64,000 nt of DNA from Asterias rubens. Lineage: Eukaryota > Echinodermata > Asteroidea > Forcipulatida > Asteriidae. The stretch covers positions 12,606,385 to 12,670,384 of the forward strand of contig NC_047071.1 of assembly GCF_902459465.1 (NCBI RefSeq), in the 5' to 3' direction. Each line of letters starts with the position of its first letter. Positions within the stretch are counted from its first letter, which is position 1. Below the pieces are notes generated by a model that searched no databases, was not told the origin of the DNA, and was given only the letters and a program-made list of their open reading frames with translations. The translations under genes and the position numbers were made by a program. Shown one piece after another: positions 1 through 12,470 of the stretch.

Positions 1-3000
1 GGAGAGTATGATGTTTGTCGTCCACAGTCTTTAACATGACAGTTAAAGTCTCATTATACGGTGACGCATGATTCGTATGTCGGGAAGGGTAGTCTGAGGA
101 TTATTTTCAAGAAGTTGTTATCGGAACATTGTCAAGAGAAATATGTTTGTCTAAAAACTGTCTGCAAGGAAATTTTCCCTCAAATCTAAGAAAATGTCTA
201 TAATGGACAAAATTTAACTTAAGATCCTCGACAGTGACCTGTTTTTGAAAAATAAAATCACTGAAAGGTGAATTCGAAGGAAAAAATATTAGTTGAATGG
301 TTGCGATTGCCGAAAGTATGTTATCAGCGAATACTCGTAATGAGGCCTATAAAAATTCTGCTATTTGCCCTTGTGTAGACATAGGGGTACCAAATAACTT
401 CTGATTCTCCGGTAAACAAAAAAAAATTATATATTTGTTCACAGCGTGTTGGGCGAAGTCTTCGTTAAGAAGGGACCATAATATTGGTCAACACGCTAAA
501 GTGCACAGGCAACAATAATGGGTCCGAAGGCCTATACATTGTTGTCCCTTGCTGAAGGTGCTTTTCGGCGTCCAGCTTTATCTCCGAAATATTTGCCCTG
601 AACTTTTAGATACTTGAACCATGCTTGAACCGCGGGGACAACATCGACAAAGTCTAGATCGTTGTGTGCCTTAATTAGATAGGCCGAGTCCACAATAAGA
701 ATCGACAATTCTGCGTGTGTAATAATAATTTACAGGTAAAATCGAAACGTTCACCCGGTGAAGTAAACACAGGTGTGATAGAGGACTATGTCCCATGTGT
801 GTCCCTTATACGGTAATTAAATTTCAACAAAAAATTGATGGCCTTAAGTTCGACCCTTATATAGCAGAGTATTACCGAATGCTGAATGACACGTTGATAC
901 AATTGACCGTATTGGGGGGGGGGGGGGGGGGTACCACAGGATCTGCTGACACACCGGCCAAGCTCAGGTAAATGCTCCACCGGGGATACAGACGCAAATA
1001 GCCCAGGGTAGGCCATGGTGAAAGTGCGTCCGTCTCTTGGAGCTATACATGTACATCCAATTGCTAACCATGCTTACTGCCAGTTACACACTGTTTCTAC
1101 CTCCATGGTTACACTGGCACCGACCCCCCCTTATAACTATGAACATTTCGTCCAGTCTTTTCTAGTTGTCTCGAACGGAACCAATTGCTGTCATTTATTC
1201 ATCATCCAGTAGGCCTTACCCGTTGATTCGATTTTGCGGTCGCTTTTTGCACCGTTATAAACCATCCAACTTGGACCAAACTTCTGAAGACCGATTTCCA
1301 ACTTTAATAAACAGCACTGGTGGCCACATAACGGCGTCATTTTTGAAGTATAAACAAGTTGTCAAGAATCCAATATCCTCTGCGCAGTTCATCCGTTTGT
1401 TTAGCGGGCCAGTTAGTTTACATACCTCTCGAGTGAGGTGCAACGGTTACACGAGGTTTATCGCTTGCGCACACAGACTGCTCTTGGGAAAGTAAACATC
1501 GACTCGTGTGCGCGATTACATTCAGATCGTCATGAATAACATTTACATGGACATGTTGCTATGCCGCGCAAATAATGTTGCTGATAAAAATGACAAGATA
1601 AAAGTTGAAGAACTAAAGATGCCCTACAAAGTGTTGTACTTCAACTAAAACCCAAAATGTCGCTCTACCACACCCTATTTAAAACTACATTATTTTTCAC
1701 AGTGTCTCAGGATGGTTAATTGGTGTTTTGTTTTTTTAAGTAAACTATAGAGTTCAGCTGTCGAACTGTTGCTCATTGTTTGTCGAAGCCATTATTTGGT
1801 TGAAAGTCAATGTTTAAAAATAACTACTTTCTCAAGATGTTTCCCCTGATGTACATTTTTTCTTTCCCAATTGGGAATCCATTTATTCAACAACAGGGTG
1901 GTAAATTAATGAACTTCCCATCTCACTTCCCGCAGAACGGTAAGCTTTTACAAAAGTGCCACAGTCATTTGTCGTCAGCAGGTGAATTTTGTCCACATAA
2001 TATAGATGAAAATCATAAATAATTTGTAAAAAAAGACGAACGTTTATGTTTAAGTTCGGCAAACTGAATGATGATGTGTTCTTTTTCATCACCTAAAGTA
2101 AAAACCACCTGTATTGACCATGGAATGATTGACTGTATATTTTATTATACAGACGTTCAATCTCGTCGACACTGGCAGGTGTTTAGAGATTCTCCTTTCT
2201 TTACTTGGAATTTCTCTCGTAAATTTTTATTTTATTTGAATTATTTTGTTTGTGTTGGCTCATAACGGACGTCTCAATTCCTTGTGGTTTGAAAAGAAAT
2301 GAGCTGGCTATTTTAGTGTGTTGCCTGTGTAATGAGAAGAAACTTAATAATTTGATATACGTACAAATTGGTGAATTTTTAGCCTGGGGTACTAAATATT
2401 CATTAATAAAGAACACCCTGACACTTTCCTTGACTAAATCGTCGTTCCAATCACTACTAGCTATGGGGGGAAATGGGGAAAGAAGGCCTATATAGGATTA
2501 CTAGTTTGACTAATTTTTACTTCGGTGCTTGAAGAAAAGTAATGTTATTATATAGGCCTATTATTAGCGGACCGAGTGCTCAGTTTATTTTGGGACAGAA
2601 TTCTGTTGGTACATGTGCTGTTTTAAAAAATGCGGATATCTATGGGAAACGCGAAGTATACCGTGTGGAACTTGACAACTAATTATATATAGAAAATTTA
2701 CAAAGTATTTGGGGCTATACGGTTTTTTAAAAGGAAGTAACAGGCCTCAGTTGACCCTTGTTGAAGACACGTTAATGTTTAGGGGGCGAATTCTACGTTA
2801 TCTTGGAAAATTGTCTGCTGTATATACAATAGAGATTCGGATTTTATCTGTCACGTTGGAAGTGTGGAGGAAAATACGAAATATTCCGTTGAAAAATTGA
2901 CCAATTCTCAATAACAGGTGCGTGTGGGAGAAACTAGGCCTACTACTCGATCTTAAAACTTTGGCCCGTACGACATGTCGATTTATATTTGGGTGGGTTA

Positions 3001-4433
3001 TAAATTCAATTTGACGGCCTTGTGCCGGCATTTTAAGACTCATCTCAGATCACTCGGATATAAAAAATGCAGTAGGGAGGCGATACAGGATCGGATCCCA
3101 CAATTAATCATATTCACAAGGATAGAAAAGGCGTAGGCCCGATATTCAACAACGAAACAAAATTCACAGTCACACATAACACTTACCTCCTTGACGAACA
3201 GTCTTGGTGGTTTTTTTTCCTGAATAATATAATGTTTTAAAGACGTCCCAAAACCCACCTACCCATATTTTGGGTGAATGTTTTGTCCGATGCAAGACAA
3301 GTTGAGTCTCGTGTGTTATTACATGCAAGGTGTAGTAGCTTCATGCTCGATACAAGGTCCCGTGTGTTACTGCGTGTACCCCCAAATTGGCGTTACTATA
3401 GTGACGCCCCGCTCCCCCGGGCGGGTGTGTGTGACGGGACAATGAAATGCGGGGTAGGCGCGCATTCATAAACCAGTTTACAGTGTGACATACAACGTGT
3501 GTTGTGGTTGTGTTGTGTTGTTGTGTTGTTCAACTGGCAGTGCTGTGACCCCATTATTTATGAGGGCCCAATTTCATAAAACTTGTTAGCGGCCGATTTT
3601 GTGCTTACTGTGCAATTTACATTTCATATCGCCTCTATGCACGAAAAGGCGTGCTATCCTCCCTTGTTTATTGCACGAATTTCGAAAATAGTGCCGTTCT
3701 AGGCTACTACAAGATGACGTGAAGAGTGCTGCCGCATCTATTTTGGTGAATTTGTCATCGAATCGGCCCCTTCGAGAGGCTTAGGCCTAGGCCTATACTT
3801 CAACTCAAATTGAAAAAAACAAAGCGAGCTGTCTTTCGTAAAAATGTTTGCGCTCTGAATTATTGCGCCACGAAACATCGAGATTGCTTCGCGTAAAGCC
3901 TGGTGATAGTATACGCGCCCTTTGATTTCATAGGAACCGAAATGTGCTCTTGAGTTGGTGAGAAGAAGTAATAAAAGTGGATAATGAAATTTACCTGCAA
4001 GGAAGGAGGGGCCATACGGCTGATTCAGAAAGACACTGTGCGCGGCCGGCTCCACAGTCAGTACACCACGTTGTAAACGTAAGAGGCACCACCCGAGCCA
4101 GCAAGATGGAGCACTGTTATACCAGAAGAGCCGTTCCATTACATCTGTTCTCTCTTTTTTATCACCTCGGATTTTGTTCAATTCCTTCATCAAAATACAA
4201 AACGCTTGTCTTGTACATTGAAGTATATCCTATAAAAGCCTAACGTTAAAATTTTAGAACAAGCATCCATCCCCGTAATACACATTTGAGTTTTTTTTTT
4301 TTAAGGATCCAAAAAAGGATTCTCTGTTGACTGATCCTATTATTCAATCAGGCTTTCTCTGAGACTGTCGAGATCAGTAAAAATGTAGTTAATCGAAACA
4401 CCCACAAGTAGGTCTCCGTTCGCCAAAGTCACT

Positions 4434-4604
4434 GCGGCCGATTTCACGAAACGCTAGGATTAATCCTAACTCGAGTTAGGACGGGTAACCCGTCCTAACT
4501 TAGGATGGGTTCAATGCGTCCTACGTATTTGGATACGGAACTGAACCCGTCCTAAGTCCTAAGATTAATCCTAAGTTAGGAAGAGTTTGGTGAAATCGAC
4601 GGCT
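4434..4604. mobile_element. Palindromic MITE, family M3
   Basis: The ends are inverted: the left begins GCGGCCGATTTCACGAAACG and the right ends with TGGTGAAATCGACGGC. Inside are repeated TCCTAACTTAGGA-type palindromes. A second copy lies at 36014-36589, where another element has inserted into it. No coding capacity. Confidence 0.7.
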
Positions 4605-4704
4605 GGACACTTGTCAAAGGGCCAGTCTTCTCTTGGTGTATCTCTTCTGCATAAAATAAAAAAACCTGTACACTTCGACTCAAAGTTGACATGTGACAGA
4701 GAAT

Positions 4705-4885
4705 AATGGAAGAAAAACAATTGAACACTTGTTGCTGAACTTGTGTGCTTCATCAGTGAATTCGAGACCTCAGCTGAGGTCTCTTTAAAAATTAAATTCA
4801 AATTTTAGTGGGAAACTACTCTTTCTCAAAAACTACGTAAGGCCTACTTTAAAGGGAGCCGGCGTTTCTCAAAATGTTTTGTATT
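4705..4885. repeat. Degenerate copy of MITE family M1
   Basis: It keeps the central inverted pair GAGACCTCAGCTGAGGTCTC and the downstream block (CTTTCTCAAAAACTACGTAA, then a GGGAGCC block) of the abundant M1 family. The terminal repeats are not recognisable. Confidence 0.5.
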
Positions 4886-5241
4886 ACAGCGGCTCTTGCT
4901 CCCAATAAACGAAGAGTGAGCTGAGATAACGGATCAAGATAGTAAGCCGAGAAAAACCCCGGTGCGTGTGCATGCTGACTAAACTAGGTTTCACGGGTTC
5001 TTTCGGTATTTCCCTCCGTCCTTCATGGTTCAATGAGGAATAATATTTTCCTATAATTTATGTATAATCTGTTTCCTTTCTTTCGCCTAACTTGATTGCT
5101 TCAAAACTATCGGACCCCATCACACACCTGGTCATTTTTGGAAGCTCCTAGCTGGATGAGGCAAAACTTACGGTATGCTGTTCATTTCGATATAGCGCCC
5201 TCAATAAACGAAAGCAAATTCCCGCGATTCTCAAAAAAAGA

Positions 5242-8200
5242 ATGGCCGCTGCTCCAAACGAAACATCAATGGACAAGTCGTCCGCCGGGCCCGGCTCGGC
5301 ATCAAATGAAAGTTCACTTGCATATTCACGTTTAGAAGAAACAAGACAATGTGACGAAGGTTCTCATATGATAAGGTTGCGGGACGCTCTACAAAAAACA
5401 GTGAAAAAATGCCTAGAAGCCGGAAGGTAAGACTCGAGCAAAGTTTCACAGTTCAGTTCATTACATGATGATTAAAGGTTCAAGTTTTGTTCATAAAACG
5501 GAGTCGTTGTTCCTGTATTTCCGACACTATTCAATTCAATTTATTTCCAAATCCAAACAAATAAACAACAATTTTTTTTAGGAGTGAATAAAGAATTATG
5601 TTATACAAGCAAATGGAAGTAATGCTATAATAATACAACATTTACAAGCAAAGGCAAAATATAAATTACGGAAAATAAAACCAAAACCAAAACAGAGCTT
5701 AGCCGTAAAAACAGTATAAGAAGGTGATGGAGTTGGATGAAGGGGGCCATTGAAAAGGAAAGCTTGTCGAGTGTGGACCCCCCCCCCCCTTCCCTTATGA
5801 AAGCAATGAAGCAAAACTAATGCTAATAGGTGGAGAGAGCGAGTAAAATGTAGTGGCATAACAAATCAGTTTACAAAAAGAAACAAACACAATACACTTT
5901 CTTGTGCCGACGATCAGTCAGACAGTCAGGACAGTGGGCATGCACTGACATGACTGCAGTGCTGTCTAGTGTCATAATACCTGAGGTTATTGATGTTTTT
6001 CCACTCACTCAAAATGGTCTCTTCCCTACATTGTACAGGTACAGCACCTTCGCACGTAGCTACTCATTTGCCCATGAGAAAAGACCAGCAGCTTTAAGAA
6101 GCATCAGGGAACAGTTCTTGGAAAATCTTGAATCATCTGTTCAGGTGTGGATTGATTTTGGAATCACTTTCCGTATTTTGCCACCACGATTATTTTAACT
6201 TATTTGGATAACTTTATGTCACTCGTTTTTACAACAAGGGATATCTCATTGAGTTTTTTGAGGTATAAATTAGATTATTTCATATCGAATGAAAAAGTGG
6301 TGGCACCTTACAAAAACTTTTCCACTTATTTTTCCAAAAAAGAATATCGGTATCTATGGGGATCCAATTTATTTATTAGTAGGTTAGTTAGGTAATTAAA
6401 ATCCTATTTTATTTTATAAATAATTAAATGTAGCTACATGTACCTAGTCCCAATTGCTCCAATAATGCAACTGGCAAAGTGAAAGATTCAGAAGGACTGA
6501 TGGGCTCTGATGCCTGAGTTTCTTACATCACTGCACTCGTTCAGGCAATCAAATAATTATCTAATTGTTAGTCCAATCAATTTGATGAGGTGTAGTGTAA
6601 AGCAAGAGGAAACTCTGATGCGATGCGGGTATCCGTTTTTATCGGAGTATAATATATCCAGATCCAGAAATGGAGGATTTGGTCCACACCCCATCCATCC
6701 ACACAAGTCCACAGTGCCCGGTGTAGTAACTTTAAGGGTTATTAATTATGTTAATCAATAACAATGATTGCCTGAACAGTTTCCATCCGATTGCCACTTT
6801 TTTTTCAGGGGATATTAACAATTTGGTTTCTGGATATTGGACTTAATTTCTATCAGCTTCGCATTAAATAATTTAAATGTATGGTTCAGTACATCAGTTA
6901 AAATATTATAGCCTACCCAATTATTCATTTCCCCCCAAGTTCACCTCTAAATAAATAAGAAAATGCCCAATTTTGTCACCGCTTACTCTGTTCTACGATG
7001 TTTCTCATTTCTATTTGTATTTAAGTTAACTATATTTCCTAACCTTTGCTTTACAGAAAGAACTTGAGCTGATGATCGAAGAAGAAGGTCTCGTCAGGTT
7101 ATTCAATGAGTTAGATCAACACATACATGAGGCCCCCACACAGCTCTCGCAGCCAGCCTGGTAAGACAGGAATAACTAATTTGGAGATCTATGCAGCATT
7201 TGTTTACTTATTAAAACCATTACCCAATTAAGCTCTGATCAAAGACCCACCACTCTAAAATGAGGTATTTAATTTCCATGGTGTCCTCACAAAGCTTACT
7301 AGAATTGAAATTTAGCATGTTTAACTTGTGCCCATTCCTTTTATTTATTTTTGAATAAATATGGGTTTAAAAGGAACAGGCATACTTTTTCAAATTAGTT
7401 CTTTTATTCTTATATAAATTTGCATTGTCTGCATCCTTGTTGTGGCCCGGTGTATCAGGCCTGTATGCTTTATTTTTGAAAGGGCAAGGGCACTCAAAAG
7501 GCACTTTTTTCTTTATAAAAGGGCACCCTATGAGGAAACTGTAAATTACTACAGGAGCATCTCAAGGGCACCAAGGCAATGACCAGGGGGCATGGAGGCG
7601 CTACATATATACTGTTCATTATCATATTATCATATTATCATTATTATTGTTGTTATTCACAGGAGACCCTCAGGTGACCCCGTTGAGGATGTCCGAAGCC
7701 ACCTCATCCAGCCCAAACTACGAGAGAAGGAGAGATTAGAGCACCTGCTCGAACAGGTGCAGCAGGAGAATAAGAGGTTATACCAAGCACTGGTCCCCCG
7801 TAAGCAACACCTGCTGGACACTAAGCAAAAGATCAACGAGGGACTGAAACCATTTGATAAGGTTTGTGGGTTTTAGGGGCGGTGGTCCAGTTGGTAAGGC
7901 ACTGCTCTAGAATTGCAAGGATCGTAGGTTCGAATCCAACCAGAGTAATATACCTGTTTTTTTTTTTTTTTAATACACATCGGTGTATTGTATGGGTAAA
8001 ACCAGAAGCAATAAAATTTCTTTATCCCCAATGCCAATTTCAATCTATTAAATATACAAATAGTTCCATGCTTCTTCTCATTGAACCCAAGTCTCAACAC
8101 TCATGGGGTGACAGGGCTTTTTCTTCAGCTGCGCCACACAATCTGGAACTCTCCGCCACTTAATCTTAGATCTTGTCTTTGTACCACAACTTTCAAATCT

Positions 8201-8570
8201 CTTCTAAAAACTCTATTTTATGCATATGTTGAGATACACAAACTGTGAAGGCTAGACAATTACCAATAGTGTCCACTGGCTTTAAATAATGAGCGATTTG
8301 ATTCACCTGCAGGGGTGTGATAAAGCACTGTACGACCCTCTATCCTGAATCAATCATTTCAGATAAACAGGGCGTTTTAATTCAAGACGAAAGCTCAGTT
8401 AGTAAAAAATAAATAAATAAATATTCAAATGTTTTTTCCATGATATTGAACTGTGAGTGAATAATTTGCATCTTGTATTTGGTTTCTCCACCCAGGCTGC
8501 AGCAGCATGCAAAAAAGTTCCAACAGCAGATATGGAAAAAATGAGTGAGACCCTGTCTGGCGCCCCCTAG
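5242..8570 (+). CDS. PMF1: PMF1 / Nnf1 subunit of the MIS12 kinetochore complex
   Basis: Five coding exons: 5242-5426, 6039-6144, 7057-7160, 7663-7861 and 8496-8570 (669 nt, 222 aa; human PMF1 is 205 aa). All introns are GT-AG and phases match across every junction. The start has A at -3 and G at +4. The exon 3/4 junction rebuilds the family hallmark PAWRPSG, followed by a Leu-, Gln- and Glu-rich coiled coil (LEHLLEQVQQENKRL). Before it come the Nnf1-type helices (FLENLESSVQ, then KELELMIEEEGL and LFNELDQHI). Known role: with MIS12, DSN1 and NSL1 it links centromeric CENP-C to NDC80 at the outer kinetochore. The final exon encodes 24 residues and stops at TAG 8568-8570; this C-terminus is the least certain part. 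The gene is convergent with the ALDH cluster. Orthology rests on residue matches remembered from human PMF1. Confidence 0.88.
6156..6345. repeat. Diverged MITE copy, family M9, in PMF1 intron 2
   Basis: Inverted ends CTTTCCGTATTTTGCCACCA and TGGTGGCACCTTACAAAAAC flank an AT-rich core. The same family occurs with cleaner ends at 52435-52580. It begins 12 bases after the exon 2 donor. Confidence 0.5.
7455..7600. repeat. Repeat family M5 in PMF1 intron 3
   Basis: It starts AGGCCTGTATGCTT and contains GAAAGGGCAAGGGCACTC, GGGCACCCTATGAGGAAA and CAAGGGCACCAAGGCAATGA blocks. The same blocks recur at 14366, 16538, 30536, 44186, 48770 and 49545. It ends about 60 bases before exon 4. Non-coding. Confidence 0.6.
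7873..7970 (+). repeat. tRNA-derived SINE head with poly(T)
   Basis: It has a polymerase III A-box-like stretch (TGGTCCAGTTGG) and a perfect B box (GGTTCGAATCC) at tRNA spacing, then a T run. Acceptor-stem pairing is not kept, so it reads as a SINE fragment rather than a working tRNA. It sits just after the exon 4 donor of PMF1. Confidence 0.6.
8221..8286. repeat. M1 MITE end fragment in PMF1 intron 4
   Basis: One terminus of family M1 is present (GACAATTACCAATAGTGTCC followed by ACTGGCTTTAAA). The other end is not recognised. Confidence 0.55.
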
Positions 8571-8657
8571 ATGGGAAACTCGGTCAATGACACGAGTTAA
8601 TGTTTTTGGCATTCCATAGAGGGCCAACTTTGCATTATTGACCAAGCCCTTCAGTGC

Positions 8658-8772
8658 TCCTCCCCTACCCACTGAGAGTGGAAGTGATGAAACTGTTTTC
8701 CTTCAATCTCGCGAGACGGAAAGATCCATGAGAGGGTCGTCGACCAATGGCAAGGATCCAGAAATCCCAGGA
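8658..8772 (+). other. Possible extra exon downstream of PMF1
   Basis: A 3' splice-like CCCTTCAG at 8650-8657 is followed by an open, Ser/Glu-rich stretch (SAPPLPTESGSDETVF, then an SRETERSMRGSS segment) that ends at a good donor, GGAG before GTATGA. It lies after the assigned PMF1 stop, and I found no clean route joining it in phase. It could be an alternative PMF1 3' exon or chance. Confidence 0.25.
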
Positions 8773-8946
8773 GGTATGACTTATTTTTTAACAGATTTAT
8801 GTCGATGTCTGTACTGTGCTACATTTGTGCCAGTTTAGCTACTAAGGGCAGTGAGGATGTTTTTGCTAAAGAAACTGAAATTAGTGCAGAAAGGATACTG
8901 GCTGGAAAAAAAATGGAATACCGAGATGATCGATGCAACACCCTGG

Positions 8947-8952
8947 AATAAA
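8947..8952 (+). promoter_or_regulatory. Candidate poly(A) signal of PMF1
   Basis: AATAAA about 380 bases after the stop codon, in a plausible position for a short 3' UTR. No transcript evidence is available. Confidence 0.35.
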
Positions 8953-9599
8953 TGTCTAATGGCTTTCGTAAAAACTTCCTATGGAATTATAAGAATTTAG
9001 CGCTGCATCTAGCTCAAAGATGCATTGCCCTTTGTTTAGATGTAGGGATAAAATATTAAAAATATTTCCCAAGCAAACAAGTTTAGAAAGGCTAATATTT
9101 GTGAGCAACACAAAATATAAACTGTTTATTAAAAACGAAAAATAATATTAACAAAAATAAAAATGATATTTCCAAAGCAAACTAGCTTAGAAAGGCTAAA
9201 TATTTTTGTGCGACAAAAAAATAAATTGTTGATACGAGCGCTTTTGTTTTAAATTGGGGCTCGATCTGATTTCCTGACCAGTGGCCAATTAGTAGAGGAA
9301 TAGCAAGTAAACGAGTACAGTATTATCTTTCTGGTGTTAACAGGTCACATCGGCCAGCGCCGCCGTGACAGGTACATGCAGGATGCAGTACACATTCCCC
9401 ACACGCTTTGTTTGTTTGCCGTTCACGATCTTGTACATTGCTTAGATGTGGGCATTTGAAATTTACCAAGTCAGGTTTCCCGTTCAGTTTATTAATTGAA
9501 ACAGATATAGGCATACACATGCTTTAGAAAGTGTTAACAGGATTAGGCATACACTTGAAAAGTAATATTTGCAAACACTCTTTTACAAAGAATTTGTAT

Positions 9600-9605
9600 T
9601 TTATT
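9600..9605 (-). promoter_or_regulatory. Poly(A) signal at the end of the relic ALDH 3' flank
   Basis: AATAAA on the minus strand, at the start of homology between 9.58-11.2 kb and 13.98-15.7 kb. The matching AATAAA of gene A is at 13985-13990. Conservation at the edge of homology suggests both mark former or present transcript ends. Confidence 0.45.
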
Positions 9606-10829
9606 ACAAATAATCCAGACATTTACATGAGTTATTAACAAAAATCTAGTTTTGAAAAGTATTAATTTTGTTATACAAACTGTAGGAATTACAATCAAGA
9701 AGTGTTTAGAGATTAATAATCTTGTACCGGGGCATCAGCGAGCATTCAACTAACTCGTGCACGATTGTGTTTAACTTAGTGGTGTAATGTAGCATTTCCT
9801 TGTGACGTAGCATTTACTGACGACATACCAGCTGTCATCTGCAAAGCACCCTGAGTAGGGCTGATGGGCCTTACCTGAATTGTTGGCCTATAGATGTTTT
9901 GATTCTTAACTTTGTTTTTAAAGGCGTCAGTTATTTAGGATTTACTGTACCTAGATTCAAATATCTCGGTCTCTAATACATAGGCCTACAAGTTACTTTA
10001 AACAGAAAATAATAATATTTGATAGTACTTGTCTGAAACAGGCATGATCCAAAGATCCAAAGACGGCGGTGTGATGTTGGATTGAATAATTGATTTATTA
10101 GCAAGTGTCTGTACATAGTTTTGTCTAAAAGGCCTTATAATACTTTTCTTTATTTTAAAATATTTTAGTTTTATATTATTGGTTTTGTATTGACAATTTG
10201 GTTTCTGCCGTTATTGTTTGTCAGATTAAATCCTCTTTTGAATTAAGTTGATTTGCTGTGTCCCAATTGTCAGTCTAACATGATGACTCGTGATAGTCAC
10301 ATGCATTGATCCCTTGAGGTCACTTGCGATTGTCTGCTTTTGATCTGCCATTCTTGGGGTCAAATTGCAAACATACATGCGTTGTGATTTGTCAAGGGCT
10401 GCCAACTCTCCCTGATTCTGCAGAAAGTTTTCTAAATATATAACCCATCTTCCCATGCTCCTATGAAGTGTATAATGAGTAATTGAAAATATCCCCGGTC
10501 ACGGAATTTGTTCCCCTATATTATTTTAAATGTAATATCTTCCTGATTGTTGTACAAAGTCTCACTTATCGCAAGATGATAATAAAGAAGGCAGCTCTGA
10601 TGAGGGCCTTTGTTGCCTCCATAATGTACCAGGCGGTTTGTGGATTATATTGTAATTAGGACTTCAAAACGTGGAACTCTGCCCTTTGCTTATCAAGCCA
10701 GTGCGCCATCATAAATGCATGTTTTACACGGTGGAGTTAGTCTCTTGTTTGACTTCTTGTTGTGTATTTGCAGTTGATATGGATAACAACTTTTTTCCAA
10801 TCACAAAATATGGCAGTATCTTCATCAAT

Positions 10830-11121
10830 GCGCCTTATTTTTGACCGCGCGAGGGCGCTATAAATAGTACTTTTATCACTTCCGGGGGTATACGCGATTC
10901 GCCCTGCACAGATTAATGGGCGTTCTGTCACTAGTGTTGCGCCGTAGTTTCAATTTGTTTTAGAGGTGGATTATAACGGCTCCTTTAAAAGTCTTATTGT
11001 CCGTGATGGATTAGATGTCTGTGGTGGTAATGTGTTCCAATCTTTAATAACTGTTTTGGGTATGAATGAATATACCCCCGGAAGTGATTGAGAGCGCCCT
11101 CACGCGGTCAAAAATATGGCC
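10830..11121. mobile_element. MITE inserted in the relic ALDH 3' flank
   Basis: Inverted ends: TTTTTGACCGCGCGAGGGCG on the left, CGCCCTCACGCGGTCAAAAA on the right, each next to an ACTTCCGGGGGTATA block. The paralogous sequence of gene A (near 15605) runs straight from TCTTCATCAAT into TGCTGCATTGTG with no such block, which gives an empty site. Confidence 0.7.
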
Positions 11122-11255
11122 AATTGCTGCATTGTGTAGAACAACTCTCTGGGACCTTTCTAGGAATTCTTCTCTGGAACTTTGATGACAACCTAGGGAG
11201 GAAAAAATGTAATAGTAAGATCAACACGTCAGAGGCTGCGAAGGTACAATTCCAC

Positions 11256-11930
11256 CACTGGCTGTTAGCAGTGCATTGGTAATTATAGTAAATACAACAT
11301 TGGCGATGATGATGAGTTGTTGTGGATGGTTGCTGTGTTTTGCAACATCAAGACACTCTCTTACAAGGAAACTTGGTCAACACTGATTAAAGTCCCTTTT
11401 GTCTAAGCAGCCGTCGTGGGTTTTATCCCAAGGAAGCCCACAACTTCTCCTTGGACACAGACACAGGCATGACGTTTCAGTGTTTGTTGGAACACCCTAA
11501 GGTTTTAGATAAACTCGGTTGATCATTGATTCTCGAAAAACACAGGACTCTCCAGATGTCTGTTCACTATGGTAATACTGACAACTCATCTTCAAACGAA
11601 TCTTAGTGCTTTGTGAAATGGGCCCAAGGGCACATCAGTGCAATGCTGGCCACGGTCACGACAGTCGTATCTTGAATCTGAACATGTGTGTCCTCGTGTG
11701 TCTCAGACTTTCTGTCCACCCCAAGCTACCAAGGTGCACCTCCACCACTGGCTGTTAGCAGTGCATTGTTAATATTATAGTAATCATTGGCATTGATTAA
11801 TTGTTGTGGATGCGTTGCTGTGTTTTGCAACACCAAGACACTCTCTAACAAGACAACTTGGGCAACGCTAGACCCTTTCGTCTATGCAGCCAACGTGGGT
11901 CTACATCCCAGGCAAGCCCACAACTTCAGA
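11256..11930. repeat. Imperfect direct duplication, offset ~485 bp
   Basis: The block starting CACCACTGGCTGTTAGCAGT occurs at 11256 and again at 11741. It continues through a TGTTTTGCAACA-type segment and a CCCACAACTT end in both. It lies between the two exons of relic C and includes no coding sequence. Confidence 0.65.
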
Positions 11931-11932
11931 TT

Positions 11933-12125
11933 TAGAATTTGAGGTCCCAAAATCAAGCATCTGAAAGCACACAACTTTGTGTGACAAGGGTATTTTGTTC
12001 TGTCGTTATTATCTCGCAACATCAACGACAGATTGAGCTCAAATTTTCACAGTTTTGTTATTTTATGTTGAGATACAGCAAGTGAGAAGACTGGTCTTTG
12101 ACAATTACCAATAGTGTCCATTGTC
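11933..12125. repeat. Partial MITE family M1
   Basis: It contains the M1 right half: the CAAGCATCTGAAAGCACACA block, CTCGCAACATC and the terminus GACAATTACCAATAGTGTCC. The left terminus is missing. Confidence 0.65.
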
Positions 12126-12159
12126 AGATAGTCTTTACTTAAAAAGGTACATTCATCCA

Positions 12160-12470
12160 TGTCAGGTGATCCCTCTGCTGGCACTGCTTCCAAGGTTGTA
12201 TCGTAAACATGGGTGTGATCCCTGGCTGTGCGTTCGATTAGCTTCCCTGGGTCCACCCCAGTCTGCCCCGGTACGTTCGAATAGCTTTGACAACATTCCA
12301 GGGGCTCACCCGGGTCAGCCTTAAGTGCCCTGCTTGTGGAACGAGTCACTTTGGGCTGGCCCAAGGTGCATGACGTCACCATGAGAGATTATTTGATTAG
12401 CTCTTGTCCGGGGCTCACCCGAATGAGCACGGTGGGGTCTACCCGGGGAAGCTAATCAAGTGCACCCATT
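12160..12470. repeat. Diverged copy of the GCGTTCG-ended repeat family
   Basis: It contains GTTCGATTAGCTTCCCTGGG near the left and GGGGAAGCTAATCAAGTGCA near the right, with a GGGGCTCACCCG block. The same blocks occur in the element at 57479-58141. The left part also carries the GGGTGTGATCCCTGG repeat seen at 17111, 59331 and 59651. Confidence 0.5.

Larger units (their letters stand above)
1..5241. other. No gene recognised; upstream region of PMF1
   Basis: I see no convincing coding exon here. The longest open stretches (about 150 codons on the minus strand near 3.7-4.2 kb, about 110 on the plus strand near 1.2-1.5 kb) have no recognisable domain. The region holds a G homopolymer near 914-930, a TGTTG-type simple repeat near 3498-3530, and two MITE copies listed separately. 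A good minus-strand 5' splice-site sequence lies at 3183-3188 (exon end GGAG before GTAAGTG), so a non-coding first exon of a divergent gene is possible but unproven. The PMF1 promoter should lie in the last few hundred bases. Confidence 0.5.

Noticed and set aside
1166..1495. 109-codon plus-strand open frame near the left end
   Set aside because: No family match by eye, no splice structure, and overlapping open frames on the opposite strand suggest chance.
3738..4193. 151-codon minus-strand open frame
   Set aside because: No recognisable domain, irregular composition, and a possible splice donor inside it (CTTGCAG before GTAAAT) is not part of any coherent exon chain.
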